A DNA stretch of 25,288 nt from Entophlyctis helioformis (Eukaryota > Chytridiomycota > Chytridiomycetes > Chytridiales > Chytriomycetaceae), in NCBI GenBank assembly GCA_025526915.1, contig JAHLKH010000277.1, positions 1 through 25,288 of the forward strand, read 5' to 3'. The notes beneath the pieces are model-generated. The model was given only the letters and a program-made list of their open reading frames with translations. It ran no database searches and was not told where the DNA came from. Shown in pieces: positions 13,519 to 23,152 of this stretch. The translations under genes and the position numbers were made by a program. The first letter of the stretch is position 1, and every line of letters begins with the position of its first letter.

Positions 13519-13908
13519 TTACACAAACGCTGCTGGCACAAAGGCGAGGAGCAGGAGGCCGGCAGAAAGGATCATGCTCTTTGCGTTGCTCGACGACGAC
13601 GACGACGACGATGACGACGAGCGCTTGGCCACACGAGCAGAACCGCAGTCGATGGTGCCTGCCAAGAACTTGATGCTGTAGTCGTCGCCGCCCGTCAGCG
13701 GCACGCTGGACGAACTGCACGTTTCACGAATCGCTCCGATCATGCAGACGTCCCGAGTCGTCGTGTTGAGCACCGTGGTGGCGGGAGGAACAATCTCGAC
13801 ATCGAACAGCTTGCCGGCGCAGTTGACGCTGGCCTTGGTGTTGCCCGAGTAGGTCGGCACGCAGACGGAGGGGTCAAAGTCGCAGGCTCCGTTGAGCGAT
13901 TGTGACAT
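13519..13908 (-). CDS. Small Cys-containing protein with GPI-anchor-like C-terminus
   Basis: The frame gives 129 residues with about six cysteines in the first 90, a run of eleven serines, then SNAK and a hydrophobic end (SMILSAGLLLLAFVPAAFV). Ser-rich spacer, small residues and a terminal hydrophobic segment are the usual GPI-attachment signal of fungal surface proteins. The visible ATG gives no signal peptide (MSQSLNGACDF), so the true N-terminus is probably in an upstream exon on the minus strand above 13908. Acceptor-like CCAG sequences sit just before the ATG, but I could not fix the exon. The AATAAA at 13487-13492 supports the 3' end. The mature family is not recognised. Confidence 0.6.
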   Translation of the reverse strand: MSQSLNGACDFDPSVCVPTYSGNTKASVNCAGKLFDVEIVPPATTVLNTTTRDVCMIGAIRETCSSSSVPLTGGDDYSIKFLAGTIDCGSARVAKRSSSSSSSSSSSNAKSMILSAGLLLLAFVPAAFV

Positions 13909-14077
13909 GGCTGGAGATGCGGTGAGCTGGTTGGGACGAGCCAGGAGAAGAGGACATGTAGCCGCTTTTCAAGACAGCGGCACAATGCTTGGCTCGCAGA
14001 GACGGAAAATTGGCGCGTGTTCGCGGGTCGCGTGTGTTGTGCACAGGACACAAGCAAGCATTGAAGGAGTTGGATAC

Positions 14078-14296
14078 ATGCCGCTCAGCACGGCTCAACA
14101 CCGGCGCTATTCCGCTCAGCCGGCCCAGATGGATCCAGCGCAGACGCTGCAATCGTGTGCAGACACTGGTCTCGCATCCACCACGCAGGGCACGACTGCA
14201 ACCACTGCGCAGCATGCCGTCTCTGTCGTGCACTCCAACAATGGTACGGCTGTTGGCGGCGTGTCGGCGTTTCCCATCGACGCTGCTGAAGTTTAG
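14078..14296 (+). CDS. Small open reading frame, 72 residues, unsupported by homology
   Basis: ATG at 14078, stop at 14294-14296. The product is Thr/Ala/Gln-rich (QGTTATTAQHAVSVVHSNNG) with no domain, signal or helix that I recognise. It lies just upstream of the BCS1-like locus on the same strand and could be part of that gene's 5' end, although I see no good splice site joining them. Treat it as a weak candidate. Confidence 0.2.
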   Translation: MPLSTAQHRRYSAQPAQMDPAQTLQSCADTGLASTTQGTTATTAQHAVSVVHSNNGTAVGGVSAFPIDAAEV

Positions 14297-14377
14297 ACGC
14301 AATGCATGCGGAGTAGAGCCACGTGGTCGTGCACGTGGAAAAGAGGACGTAGACCGCGTGGCTGACGGAGGTGATGG

Positions 14378-15395
14378 ATGAATGACAAGACGCAAGGGGT
14401 CGGCTTTACGCCGGTCAACTCGCTCAACGCATCCTCGCCTTGGTCGTCGGCCTCATCCCACTCTGCACCACACGGCTCGCACGGCTCACACGGCTCTGCA
14501 GCCAGCCAGCCACACGGCGCGTTCTTGTCGTCTGCGTTTGGCGGTCTGGGTCTCGGCTCGCTTGACCTTGCCAGCGGCAGTCTGGCAGTCATGCTCATGG
14601 AATCGCTCGTCGCAGGGCACAAGTACGCACAGCCGTACATCTGGGGGGTCTGTCCGACTCGCTGCTTGTCATCCTGGGAGGTACAACAACTGGTGCGTCT
14701 GTGCACCAAGCAGATCCGCAGGCTGAACACGATTGTGCTGGCCAACGGACTCGCGGACGACCTGCTCGCCGATGCGCGCGAGTTCCTGGCGTCCGAGGAC
14801 TGGGTACGCACAGCGCGGCATTCCGTACCGTCGCGGCTACCTGTTCCACGGTCCACCGGGCACGGGGAAGAGCTCGTTTGTCACCGCGCTTGCTGGCGCG
14901 CTGGAACTGGACGTGTATGTGCTCAGCCTAACAGGCTTTGGCATCAACGGCAGTGCGCTCGTGGACATCTTTGCCGGCATTCCCAAGCGGCGCATTGTGC
15001 TCATGGAAGACGTTGATGCGCTGTTTGCCAAGCGCAAGCTCGCGCACAGCAAGGGACTCGGAAAGGGCCACGGCGGCTGGGCAATGACGGCAACGCGGCT
15101 GGCGGTGACCCGAGCGGCGACAAGGACGGCAACGGCGACGGCGACGACAACAAGGACGACGAGGGAAGAGCCAACGGAATCTCGCTGTCGGGACTGCTGA
15201 ATGCGCTCGACGGTCTGTCTGCGAGTGTGGGCCGCGTACTGATCATGACCACGAACCAGATCGAGAAGCTGGACGACGCGCTGATCCGGCCTGGTCGCAT
15301 CGACATGCGCGTGTGCTTTGACTTTGCGGCCCGCTGCCAGGTTGCGCAGCTGTTCTGCATGTTCTTTGCCGATCTCGCCGACATGGGCCGCCATG
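14378..15395 (+). pseudogene. BCS1-like AAA ATPase, damaged and cut at the C-terminus
   Basis: BCS1 is a mitochondrial inner-membrane AAA protein that moves folded Rieske protein for complex III. Here: LANGLADDLLADAREFLAS, then QRGIPYRRGYLFHGPPGTGK (BCS1-type entry plus Walker A), Walker B RRIVLMEDVDALF, LSGLLNALDGL, sensor 1 MTTN and the arginine-finger loop RPGRID. These are intact and BCS1-specific. Breaks: one extra G near 14803 (TGGGTAC) and one missing base near 15080. An Asp/Gly-rich linker lies between Walker B and sensor 1. Two structural problems go beyond base errors. Only about 100 residues precede the AAA part and I cannot see the usual BCS1 N-terminal domain, and the last part of the AAA module is replaced by integrase sequence. 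The N-terminal Gly/Leu/Ala segment (about 14526-14620) could be the membrane helix. The start at 14378 is tentative. Confidence 0.7.
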
Positions 15396-15842
15396 AAGGC
15401 AGCCAAAGCAGCATTGGCAAGGGCAACCAAGATCGCACTGCTCGCCGTCTGCGTGCGCACTACTTCTGGCCAGACATGGCTGCGTCGGTCGGCCGCTTTG
15501 TGGGCTCGTGCGACGCCTGTCAGCGGTTCAACTCGTCGACGCAGGCTCCTGCCGGTCTGCTGCACCCGCTGCCCATCCCTGCCGACCACTTCCAGTCTGT
15601 GGCGTGCGACATTGCATTCATGCCCATGTCGGACGAGGGCAACGACGCTGTGTCTGTGATTGTGGATCGCCTGACAAAGCTTGTCAAGTGCGTGCCAACA
15701 CGACGCGATGCGACTGCCGAGGATCTTGCCGCGCTGTTCCTCAACCGATGGGTGCTCGCTGGCCACGGCCTGCTGTCGTCTGTCGTCTCGGACCGCGACG
15801 CTCGCTTCCTGTCTGCCGCAGTCGATGCTGCCTTCCCCAAGC
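15396..15842 (+). mobile_element. Ty3/gypsy-type integrase fragment, in frame after BCS1-like
   Basis: The reading frame from the AAA part continues without a stop into RTARRLRAHYFWPDM and GSCDACQRFNSST, the zinc-binding end of a retrotransposon integrase. PLPIPADHFQSVACDIAF (first catalytic Asp), VSVIVDRLTKLVKCVPT, and SSVVSDRDARF (second catalytic Asp) follow. Similarity stops near 15842, before the catalytic Glu and the C-terminal domain, so the core is incomplete. No reverse transcriptase, protease or long terminal repeats are visible on either side. The left edge is not sharp; integrase likeness is clear from about 15425. It is probably an old insertion or recombination scar, although the open frame allows a fusion protein. 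Confidence 0.85.
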
Positions 15843-15938
15843 GGGGTCTTGTACTCGTACTCGCCAGTCAGGAGCGAGCCGCCGTCCATGCAGGCATCAC
15901 GATCACCATGGCAATGATCACATCTGTGTCAAGGACGT

Positions 15939-15944
15939 TTTATT
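15939..15944 (-). terminator. Poly(A) signal of the STRIP/Far11 gene
   Basis: AATAAA on the minus strand (TTTATT on plus), about 35 nt past the STRIP stop codon at 15979-15981. Confidence 0.6.
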
Positions 15945-15978
15945 CACACATGCATCTGCAACAGAAACCTCAACGTCA

Positions 15979-18900
15979 TCAAGGCCAGTTGTTGGTATCA
16001 GCGTCGGCCGGCCCATACCCGTCTGTCCACCCCTCGTCAAACTCGGACAGCGGCTGCTTTCTGTGCTCGGCGCGTTTGCTCACCAGGGGCGACCTCGCGC
16101 GTGTCGAGACTGGCGACGCGAGTGTCTGCAGCGTGCCATCTCCGCTCGACCCGCTTGACCCAGTAGATGCTGCCGATCCCGAACTGCCCGTCTCGTCGAC
16201 CATCACGCCGTCATCACCGTCCACCTGCTCAAACTCTTCTTCCTCCTCCCCCTCTTCATCATCATCGTCGTCGTCGTCGTCATCCACCGCATCCAGCTCA
16301 AGTGCATCCATATCGCCATGCAGCTCGTCGTCTTCGAAGCTACGGTACCCGCGTCCATCCGGACTGCCACTGCCACCGCCACTATCGTCGTCCTCGTCGT
16401 CATCATCGTATGCATACTCGTCCTCGTACAGCTCGTCATAGTCGTCGTCGGCGGCCCACACGGCTTCGCCGACCTCGGATAACATGTCGTCGGCATCGCG
16501 CGACGTGGCGCTGGCCGCGCGGTCGAGTCTCGGGCGCGACGGCGACACGGCCGAGAAGAGCAGCGACGATGTCATGGGAGAGAGCGGGGGCGGTGTGCCG
16601 GCGGGCGGCTTCGGTCAAAGTGCCCGTGTGCAGTGTACATGGGGTGCAGCGACATGTGCGCGTACGGCTGCAGCCCCTGGGCTTGTTGCGTCTGCTGGGC
16701 ATGAGTGAGTGGACGGCCGGGCTCGAGGTGAGCCGACGAACCGCGGCCGTCAGTGTCCGCGACTCTGTTGGCATCGACTGGTGCGAGAGGGTGGTCGGCG
16801 GCGGCGGCAGCGGCGGCTGTGCGGGCATCGCGACTTGGACTGCCAATCCCAGTGTTTGGAGTGCCGGTCGCAGTGGCACTGCTGTTGCCGCTGACGTCGC
16901 TGCTCGAAACGCCATAGTACTTGTCATGGTGCCGGTTGTACGCGTCAAGAGCGGCATCAGGAGACGTCGTGCCAGCCGTCCGCTCTGCACTCAGATACCA
17001 CGACGGCTGCGGCTCAAACACCTCGCGCTGCAGCCATTCCTGGTAATGCTTCTTGAAGTTGTCGTCAAGCTGGCTGTCGTGTGCCTGTCCAGATCCGTGG
17101 AGATGAGAGGAGCGGCTGCTGCCATAGTGCGGTGAGAAGAGAGACGATGCTCCAGCAGGCGAGTTGAGAAGGCTGGCGTGGTACGGGTTGCTGGAGTCGA
17201 ATGTGCCCTTGGCAGCCAGCTTCAGCGCCAGATCGAGGTCGTCTGGCGGAGTGCCCATGGACGGCGGCTGCCGACTGTGCGAGTGTCCATGTCCGCTGTA
17301 GTCTGATGTCGACAGCAGTGGCAGCAATGCTGGTGGAGAAGGCTGCGGAAAATTGCGTGCATGGAACGCTCCGACCAACGCGCGCAGATGCTGCTCGTGT
17401 ACCTGGAGAATGGAGCGGCATCGCCTGCAAGTCAGTTGGACGCGCGCCGCTGTGCAAGACAGGTCAAGATACACACCAATGCCTCATCGTGATTCGCCTC
17501 CATCTCGCCCATGAGGTACTCTTCTCGCAGCATGGGTCTCAGATGTGTGTAAATGAGCGTCACGATCCGCGTGTTGTCTGCCCACTCAACGGTCAGCGTC
17601 GTCTTCACCCTGCCCAAACTGGCGTGGCCAGCAAGCCAACTCACTGGACCGCCACTTGCGTCCAAGGTGCGGGATCTGGCTCTTGAGCAGCTTGAGCGCG
17701 TACAGTACAAGGCCGGCATGGTTGACACGCAGGATGCGTTTGAGTACGGCAGAGGCCTTCCATGTGACGAGCGACAGCACGCGGTGCGTCTTGTGCTTGG
17801 TGAGTTTCTGCAGGATCCGGAGCAGATTGATTGTGGTCGAAAAGGCACGGAAGCACGACGGGTGCATGCCAGTGGCCGACAGGCTCGAGTGAACGGACGG
17901 GATGTCAAGGTCGAAATCGCGGCGAGCGTTGGGTAACGGGTCTTGCAGCATGGGTGATGGGACTGGTGACGACATGTGGCCAGGCCCCGCATCGCCTGCC
18001 ATCGCTCCTTCAAAGGCAGGGCCGCCACGGCAAAAGTCGACAAAGCTGTGCACATTGTAACGGTCAGCCGGATCCAATCGGACAGCACCAAACGCAAGGA
18101 TCTGCCGACGTACTTGAGTTGAATGGGGTCAGTCCGTGCGCGCAGCCATGCAGCACCGACGCTATCGCGTTTGCTTTCCGACCCCGAATGGTCACTGCCA
18201 GCACTGGCCACGGGGCCACCAGCGTTGGCGCTCTTGGGACCACCGGGATTAGGAAACCACGAGCTCAGCATCTTGAGAATGAGGATCGCGCAATTATTAT
18301 CGACAAGCTGCATGCAAATGTTTTCAAATGCCATCACATCTGCACGCCAAAGGGTCAGCGACTCCATCTCTAGCACGGCACAGCTGGGCGAGACGTACTG
18401 TAGCATTTTGAAGCCTTGAGAAGGGCCAGCACGAGGCCAGAGATGGCGTGTGTGAGCACCTCGCGGTGCCTATTCGAGTCCAGCCTTTCAAGCGTGTTCA
18501 TGCGCTCCTCTGCACCCATTCCGCGGATATCCTGCGTCGTCACCACTGGCGTTGCAGGCTCGTGCCCGTTGCCAGAACCGTGACCGCCAGTGCTTGGACG
18601 GCCATTGGCTGCGCCAGCGTCCGCCGCCATGCCGATGTTGAGGTAGTACAGCAGACGGACCAGCATGCTCAAGTAGCTGCCCATGTTGGCATGCAGAGAA
18701 GAATACAGATCCCGATACCGCTCGAGACCCGGCGACAGTTGCGTCGGTGCTGCTTGTCCGTTCAGCCCAGCTTGGGTCCACTCGCTGACTTGGCCGCATG
18801 GGCAGCCGGAGTATGCAGGTGCGCGTGGCCATGAGCACCATGCATCTCTTGCGACGCTTGTCGCATCATCGAGTCCTTTTCAGCGACCATCTGCACAGCC

Positions 18901-20915
18901 GCTGCGCTCACATAGAGCTTGTCGCGATACAGATTGACAGCCTCGTGCACAGCGCGCGGTAGCGTGTCGATGCCAGATGCGAGAGGTTGTAGCTGGTATC
19001 CGGCATAAGCCGGTATAGGCGTCGGTGGAGGATCGTAGAAATGGGCAACTTGCTTGTGCACTTGCAGTGGCATAGGGTCGATCATGGTGGGGTGACGCCA
19101 GGGAGATGCTCGAGCGGTTCTGGCAGGTAGTAGCCAGGATACCTGTGCGACAGCAGGATAAAGTAGTTTTGGTAATCCTGCGGTGTAGACTTTAGGTATT
19201 GCACTGTCGTGCGGGAAGGGATTAGCTGGCAAGCACCGCGGAAGAGTGTGAAGCGATACAAAACGCACAGTTGGGATCGACAGGCGGCAGATGGTGGGCC
19301 GCACGAGCCTCTGCTTTTCGGGCGGCAATGCATTCATCGTTTCCGACGATTGCCTTGACAACCTTCCAAAGCAGTAACAGCAGCTGCATGATATCATGGT
19401 CAGAAGCCGAGGCTGCGGTCTTTGAGTGGGTAGTCATTAACGGGGATACCTTTTTGACTGGATAGTGCTGCCGGTTGCCTTCCGCTAACTGCGACAGAAT
19501 CTGGAACAGGAACACGGGCAGATATGGATCTGTGGTGGCTGCCATGTCGAGACGGTCAGTAAGGCGAGCCTGAGGCCATTGGCACAAAGCGTCTATGCAA
19601 GCCTACCGATCTCGGTGACAAAGTCTGGGTTGTCCATGTTGGAAACAACAATCAAGTACATGGTGCTAAGATACGCGGTTGTCTCGAGAATGTTGAGGTC
19701 CAAGGCAAGCTGGTCCTCGGCTGTCAGCGACGCGAGTTTGGCCAAGTTGTCAAACGCTAGCGACGCAGCACGGAATGCCTGGTACACGACGGGGAAGACG
19801 TCCAGCTTAAACAGCAGCTGGTTGTTGGTCTTGATGGAGTTGATGTGCTGCTCTGTCGATTGGGTCTCTGTGAACAAGCCTGGTGTCCAGATGGCGAGTC
19901 AGTGCCAAGTAGGAGACGAGTCGCGTGGAGAAGGACGCGTGAACGAACCCTGGGCAAAATACAGCAGCTTGTTGGCAGCAGCGATGCGATGAGACGACTG
20001 CCGCGTGAGCAGCCTGTCTGTGAGTTCCTGGATGATGTCACTTGTTGTGGATCCTGCCAAAGGAGCCAGACGAGCGTTAGCATGCGATCGAGACGCTGAA
20101 CAAGCCGAGACCGCAGACTTGCCGTGGTCGAGATCCTTCTCCCACAGCGCGCGGCCGCGGGCACAGAGCGCAAAGTCGTGGTAGCTGTAGAACTCGTTGA
20201 GCTCTGTTTCGAGCGAGTCGTGTTCTGCATACACAAAGTCGTATGCAGGAATGGCACTGGGCGGCGGCTGGTGGCTGTTGCATTAGCCAATGGCCGAGGA
20301 CAGATCCAGCCAAAGACAGAGCTCACCTTGGGAGGAGCCACCAGGGTAGACGATCGATCCCGCTTGAAATGAGATGGCGACGGCGACGGCGGCAGCAGCC
20401 GTTCGAGATCGCCGGCCGAGTCTGCGTCTGCGGCTGACGGATCTGTGGATGCATCTTGCGACGGCGGCTCGCCTTGGCTGTCGTTGGCGTCGCTGGCGTC
20501 GCTGGCGTCGCTTGTGTCTGCGGAAATGACAAACGACGTCGGACGGCCGCCGGTCAGCTTGACATTGGACACGACCAGGCGGTGAGGGTCTGCTGCACTG
20601 GCTGTGGATGCGGATGTGGGCGTAGATCCAGGGGCGTCCGAGGCAGCAGCAGCAGCAGTGGCGGCAGCAGCGGCAGCAGCGGCAGCTTCGTAGGCGGCCT
20701 CGCAGACCAGGCGCGGGTTGTACGAGCCGAGCGTGGTAAAGTGGCGATGTGGAGGGCCAGCAGCAGCAGATGTAGGACCGGCAGAAGCAAGTGCAGAAGC
20801 AGAAAGCACTTGGGCCGGGCTGCGTGGCTTGCGGCCTGAGCACCTTTGGCGGGGGAAGCGCCAGCGGCTTGAGCTGCACGCTGCGTCCAAACAGGCCGCC
20901 GCCTTGCACAAGCAT
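15979..20915 (-). CDS. FAR11: STRIP/Far11-family STRIPAK scaffold protein
   Basis: STRIP1/2 (animals) and Far11 (yeast) are core subunits of the STRIPAK phosphatase-kinase complex. Nine exons: 20327-20915, 19949-20267, 19607-19879, 19450-19538, 19269-19383, 18399-19203, 18114-18339, 17475-18045 and 15979-17424; introns are 50-69 nt. The N1221 part shows SLETELNEFYSYHDF, KLLYFAQG, STMYLIVVSNMDNPDFV and HYPVKK joined to LLLLLWKVV. Then come YLKSTPQDYQNYF, NVMAFENICMQLVDNN, STTINLLRILQKLTKHKTHR, LYALKLLKSQ plus HLGRKWR, and HYQEWLQREVFEP. All follow the STRIP order. A very acidic tail (poly-Asp/Glu, 16200-16480) closes the protein. About 1477 residues, longer than the human (about 840) and yeast proteins because of low-complexity inserts. 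Frame breaks lie near 20817, 19087, 18767, 17657 and 16600. With these, all splice phases agree. The start at 20915 is the only nearby in-frame ATG. Confidence 0.85.
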
Positions 20916-20945
20916 CTCTTGCTCGAGGTTTGCCCGGAAACCGCA
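20916..20945. promoter_or_regulatory. 30-bp divergent spacer between STRIP and GPN1 starts
   Basis: The STRIP ATG (minus, 20915) and GPN1 ATG (plus, 20946) are 30 bp apart. Neither a TATA box nor a clear core element is visible in it. The two 5' leaders must overlap each other or the opposite coding region. Confidence 0.5.
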
Positions 20946-22456
20946 ATGCTCGACGCAAGCGACGCTACCGACGCCGGTTCAAGCGCTGGCCAGCATGCAG
21001 CACCAGCGCCGCTGCGCAGAAGAAGCCGCCGACCTGCCTGGTCACCATCGGCATGGCCGGCACGGGCAAGACCACGCTGCTGCAGGTGGGGCTCTTGCTG
21101 CTGCTGCTCTCACTGCTGCTGTTGCCTTGCAGCACTCCGTCCGGCCCGCCCGCATTTTCTTTCGGCCATCGCATGCCCTGGCTGGCATCGCTGGCCTCGC
21201 ATCGCTGGGCTGGCACCTGTCGCATGGCACCGCTGACCCACACGGCTGGCTGGCGCTGCTCCGCATCGACAGAGAATCAACGCACACCTGAGCGCCAAGC
21301 GCACTCCTCGCTACGCCATCAACCTCGATCCGGCCGTCACCCAGGTGCCCTTTGGCGCGCACATCGACATCCGCGACACGGTCAACTACAAGCAGGTCAT
21401 GAAGCAGTACAACCTCGGCCCCAACGGCGGCATCCTGACCGCCCTCAACCTGTTCACCACAAAGTTTGACCAGGTGCTGGACCTGGTCGCCAAGCGAGCG
21501 CCGTCTGTCGAGTGAGTGCACACACGTCGCCACGATCGTCTGTGCATCCGTTGCTCATCTGCGCTTGCATCCCGCAGCTACATCCTGCTCGACACTCCGG
21601 GCCAGATCGAGATCTTCACATGGTCGGCATCCGGCGCCATCATCACCGACACGCTCTCCGCCACCTACCCGACCGTCATTCTCTACATCATCGACACGCC
21701 GCGCTCAACGGCGCCGGCAACGTTCATGTCCAACATGCTGTACGCGTGCTCCATCCTGTACAAGACACGGCTGCCGTTTGTGCTCGTGTTCAACAAGACG
21801 GACGTGGTGTCGCACGAGTTTGCCAAGGAGTGGATGACAGACTTTGAGAGCTTCCAGGCGGCGCTCGAGGAGGACACCACGTACATGGGCAGCCTCGTCA
21901 ACTCCATGTGTCTTGTGCTGGAAGAGTTTTACGCGAACCTGCGGGTGAGTCTGCCTCTTGTGCGGCGATCCGAGATGATGGTTGCCTTGCAAGGCAGCAG
22001 CATTCTCACACGCATGGCTGGTCTGGTTGATGTGCACAGTTGGTGGGCGTGTCTGCGGTCACTGGCGAGGGCATGGACGAGCTGTTTGAGGCTGTGGAAG
22101 AGGCTGCAAAGGAGTACGAGACCGAGTACAAGCCCGAGCTCGAGAAGATGCTGCGCCAGAAGCAGGAGCGCGAGGCAGGGCGGCAAAAGGAGCAGATGCA
22201 GCGACTCATGAAGGACATGTCGCTCGGCAAGGGCAAGGAGGTGATCAGCGGCACACGCAAGGCGGCCGACCTGGACCGCATCGGCCGCGAGGAGGCGGAC
22301 GGCGATCAGGACATGTCTGCGGACGAGGGCGAGAGCAACGACGATGGCGACGACAAACTGGATGGGCACGCTGGACGCGCTGGACACGCTGGCCATGCCA
22401 GCCAGATGCAGGACGCATCGTTCCAGCGGTTCCTCTCCAAGTCCAAGGCCGCCTGA
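20946..22456 (+). CDS. GPN1: GPN-loop GTPase 1 (Npa3/XAB1)
   Basis: A GTPase needed for assembly and nuclear import of RNA polymerase II; it works with GPN2/GPN3. Exons: 20946-21085, 21273-21511, 21578-21944 and 22040-22456; introns are 187, 66 and 95 nt with GTGGGG or GTGAGT donors. Motifs: G1 [28 protein letters not shown], the defining GPN loop [14 protein letters not shown]3 LLDTPGQIE followed by FTWSASG, G4 FNKTD and [10 protein letters not shown]. The C-terminal region is a charged coiled coil ([20 protein letters not shown]) and an acidic end. One base is missing near 21000-21010, between the start ([13 protein letters not shown]) and [10 protein letters not shown]. With it the protein has 387 residues, the normal GPN1 length, which supports the ATG at 20946. 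Confidence 0.92.
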
Positions 22457-22699
22457 GCGGGCCCGCAGTTCCCATTGTGTGTGCTCAATGAACAATGATT
22501 GCACTCTGCGAGCCTCTTGGTGCACCTCGGGGCATCTGGAGGCATCTTCAAGGAGGGGGGGGGTAATTGATTTCGTTCCCATAGAAAACCTTGCGCCGGC
22601 ACCTGATTGGCCGGCTGGTTTGCCTCGAATTTTGTTCAATTTGGCATCCAATTTTCAGACTTTTTGAATCCAATTTCATATTCTTGTCCGGATTCCCAG
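22457..22699. other. GPN1 3' region with a G9 run
   Basis: No gene seen. It contains nine consecutive G (22555-22563) and an AT-richer stretch after 22610. No canonical AATAAA follows the GPN1 stop. Confidence 0.5.
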
Positions 22700-23152
22700 T
22701 CACTCTGAGCAGCCTGCAGCCGATGCCTTCTCAAGTCGTGGTCGCTTTGGCGCTGGCTTGTGGACTGCTGAGCCTGTCCAAGGGGCAGCAGCTGTCTGCG
22801 TGTTGGTAATGACACCAAGAACTGTCGTGCCATTGCCTGTTGCGGCTGCTGTCCCTCTGCGTCCAGTCGGCGCAGTTGTGCGTGCTGCTGGGGCTGCCTG
22901 CTGCAATGTCCGAACGACCGACGTCACAGCCGACACAGACGCACTGGCAGCAGCTGTAGCTGCTCTCTTCCGCTTGCTTGACGCTCCACGGCGGCTGGCT
23001 GTTGGCGTGGCAGCTGCAGCAACGGTTGGTTGTCCATGCTCGTCCGTAAGGTCCTTGCCATCGTCGAGCTTGTCAAGGCACACAGTGTCAACAGAGTTGC
23101 AACTGTTGACAGCCATCGCACAAGAGGCAGACGAGCTCACCAACGAGGACAT
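22700..23152 (-). CDS. Hypothetical nuclear-type protein, low complexity
   Basis: A minus-strand frame from ATG at 23152 to the stop at 22700-22702 gives 150 residues. The frame stays open upstream to about 23284, so a spliced upstream exon with acceptor CGACAG (near 23244) is possible. The product is Ser/Ala/Thr-rich with two basic clusters, SSKRKRA and PKRPRLEK, that look like nuclear localisation signals. It also has TTVLGVITN, which resembles a cyclin destruction box (RxxLGxxxN) without the arginine. I recognise no domain. The plus-strand frame over the same bases is Ala/Val/Arg-rich and looks like its shadow. Confidence 0.35.
   Translation of the reverse strand: MSSLVSSSASCAMAVNSCNSVDTVCLDKLDDGKDLTDEHGQPTVAAAATPTASRRGASSKRKRAATAAASASVSAVTSVVRTLQQAAPAARTTAPTGRRGTAAATGNGTTVLGVITNTQTAAAPWTGSAVHKPAPKRPRLEKASAAGCSE

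Noticed and set aside
17623..17657. 35-nt intron (GTGAGT to CAG) in STRIP
   Set aside because: Too short, and its phases do not join the flanking frames. Reading through with a one-base break gives the expected spacing between WR and the next conserved block.
20043..20100. 58-nt intron with CTAAC and CAG inside STRIP exon 2
   Set aside because: Removing it would break the frame, and the exon works in phase as it stands. The good-looking branch site appears to be chance.
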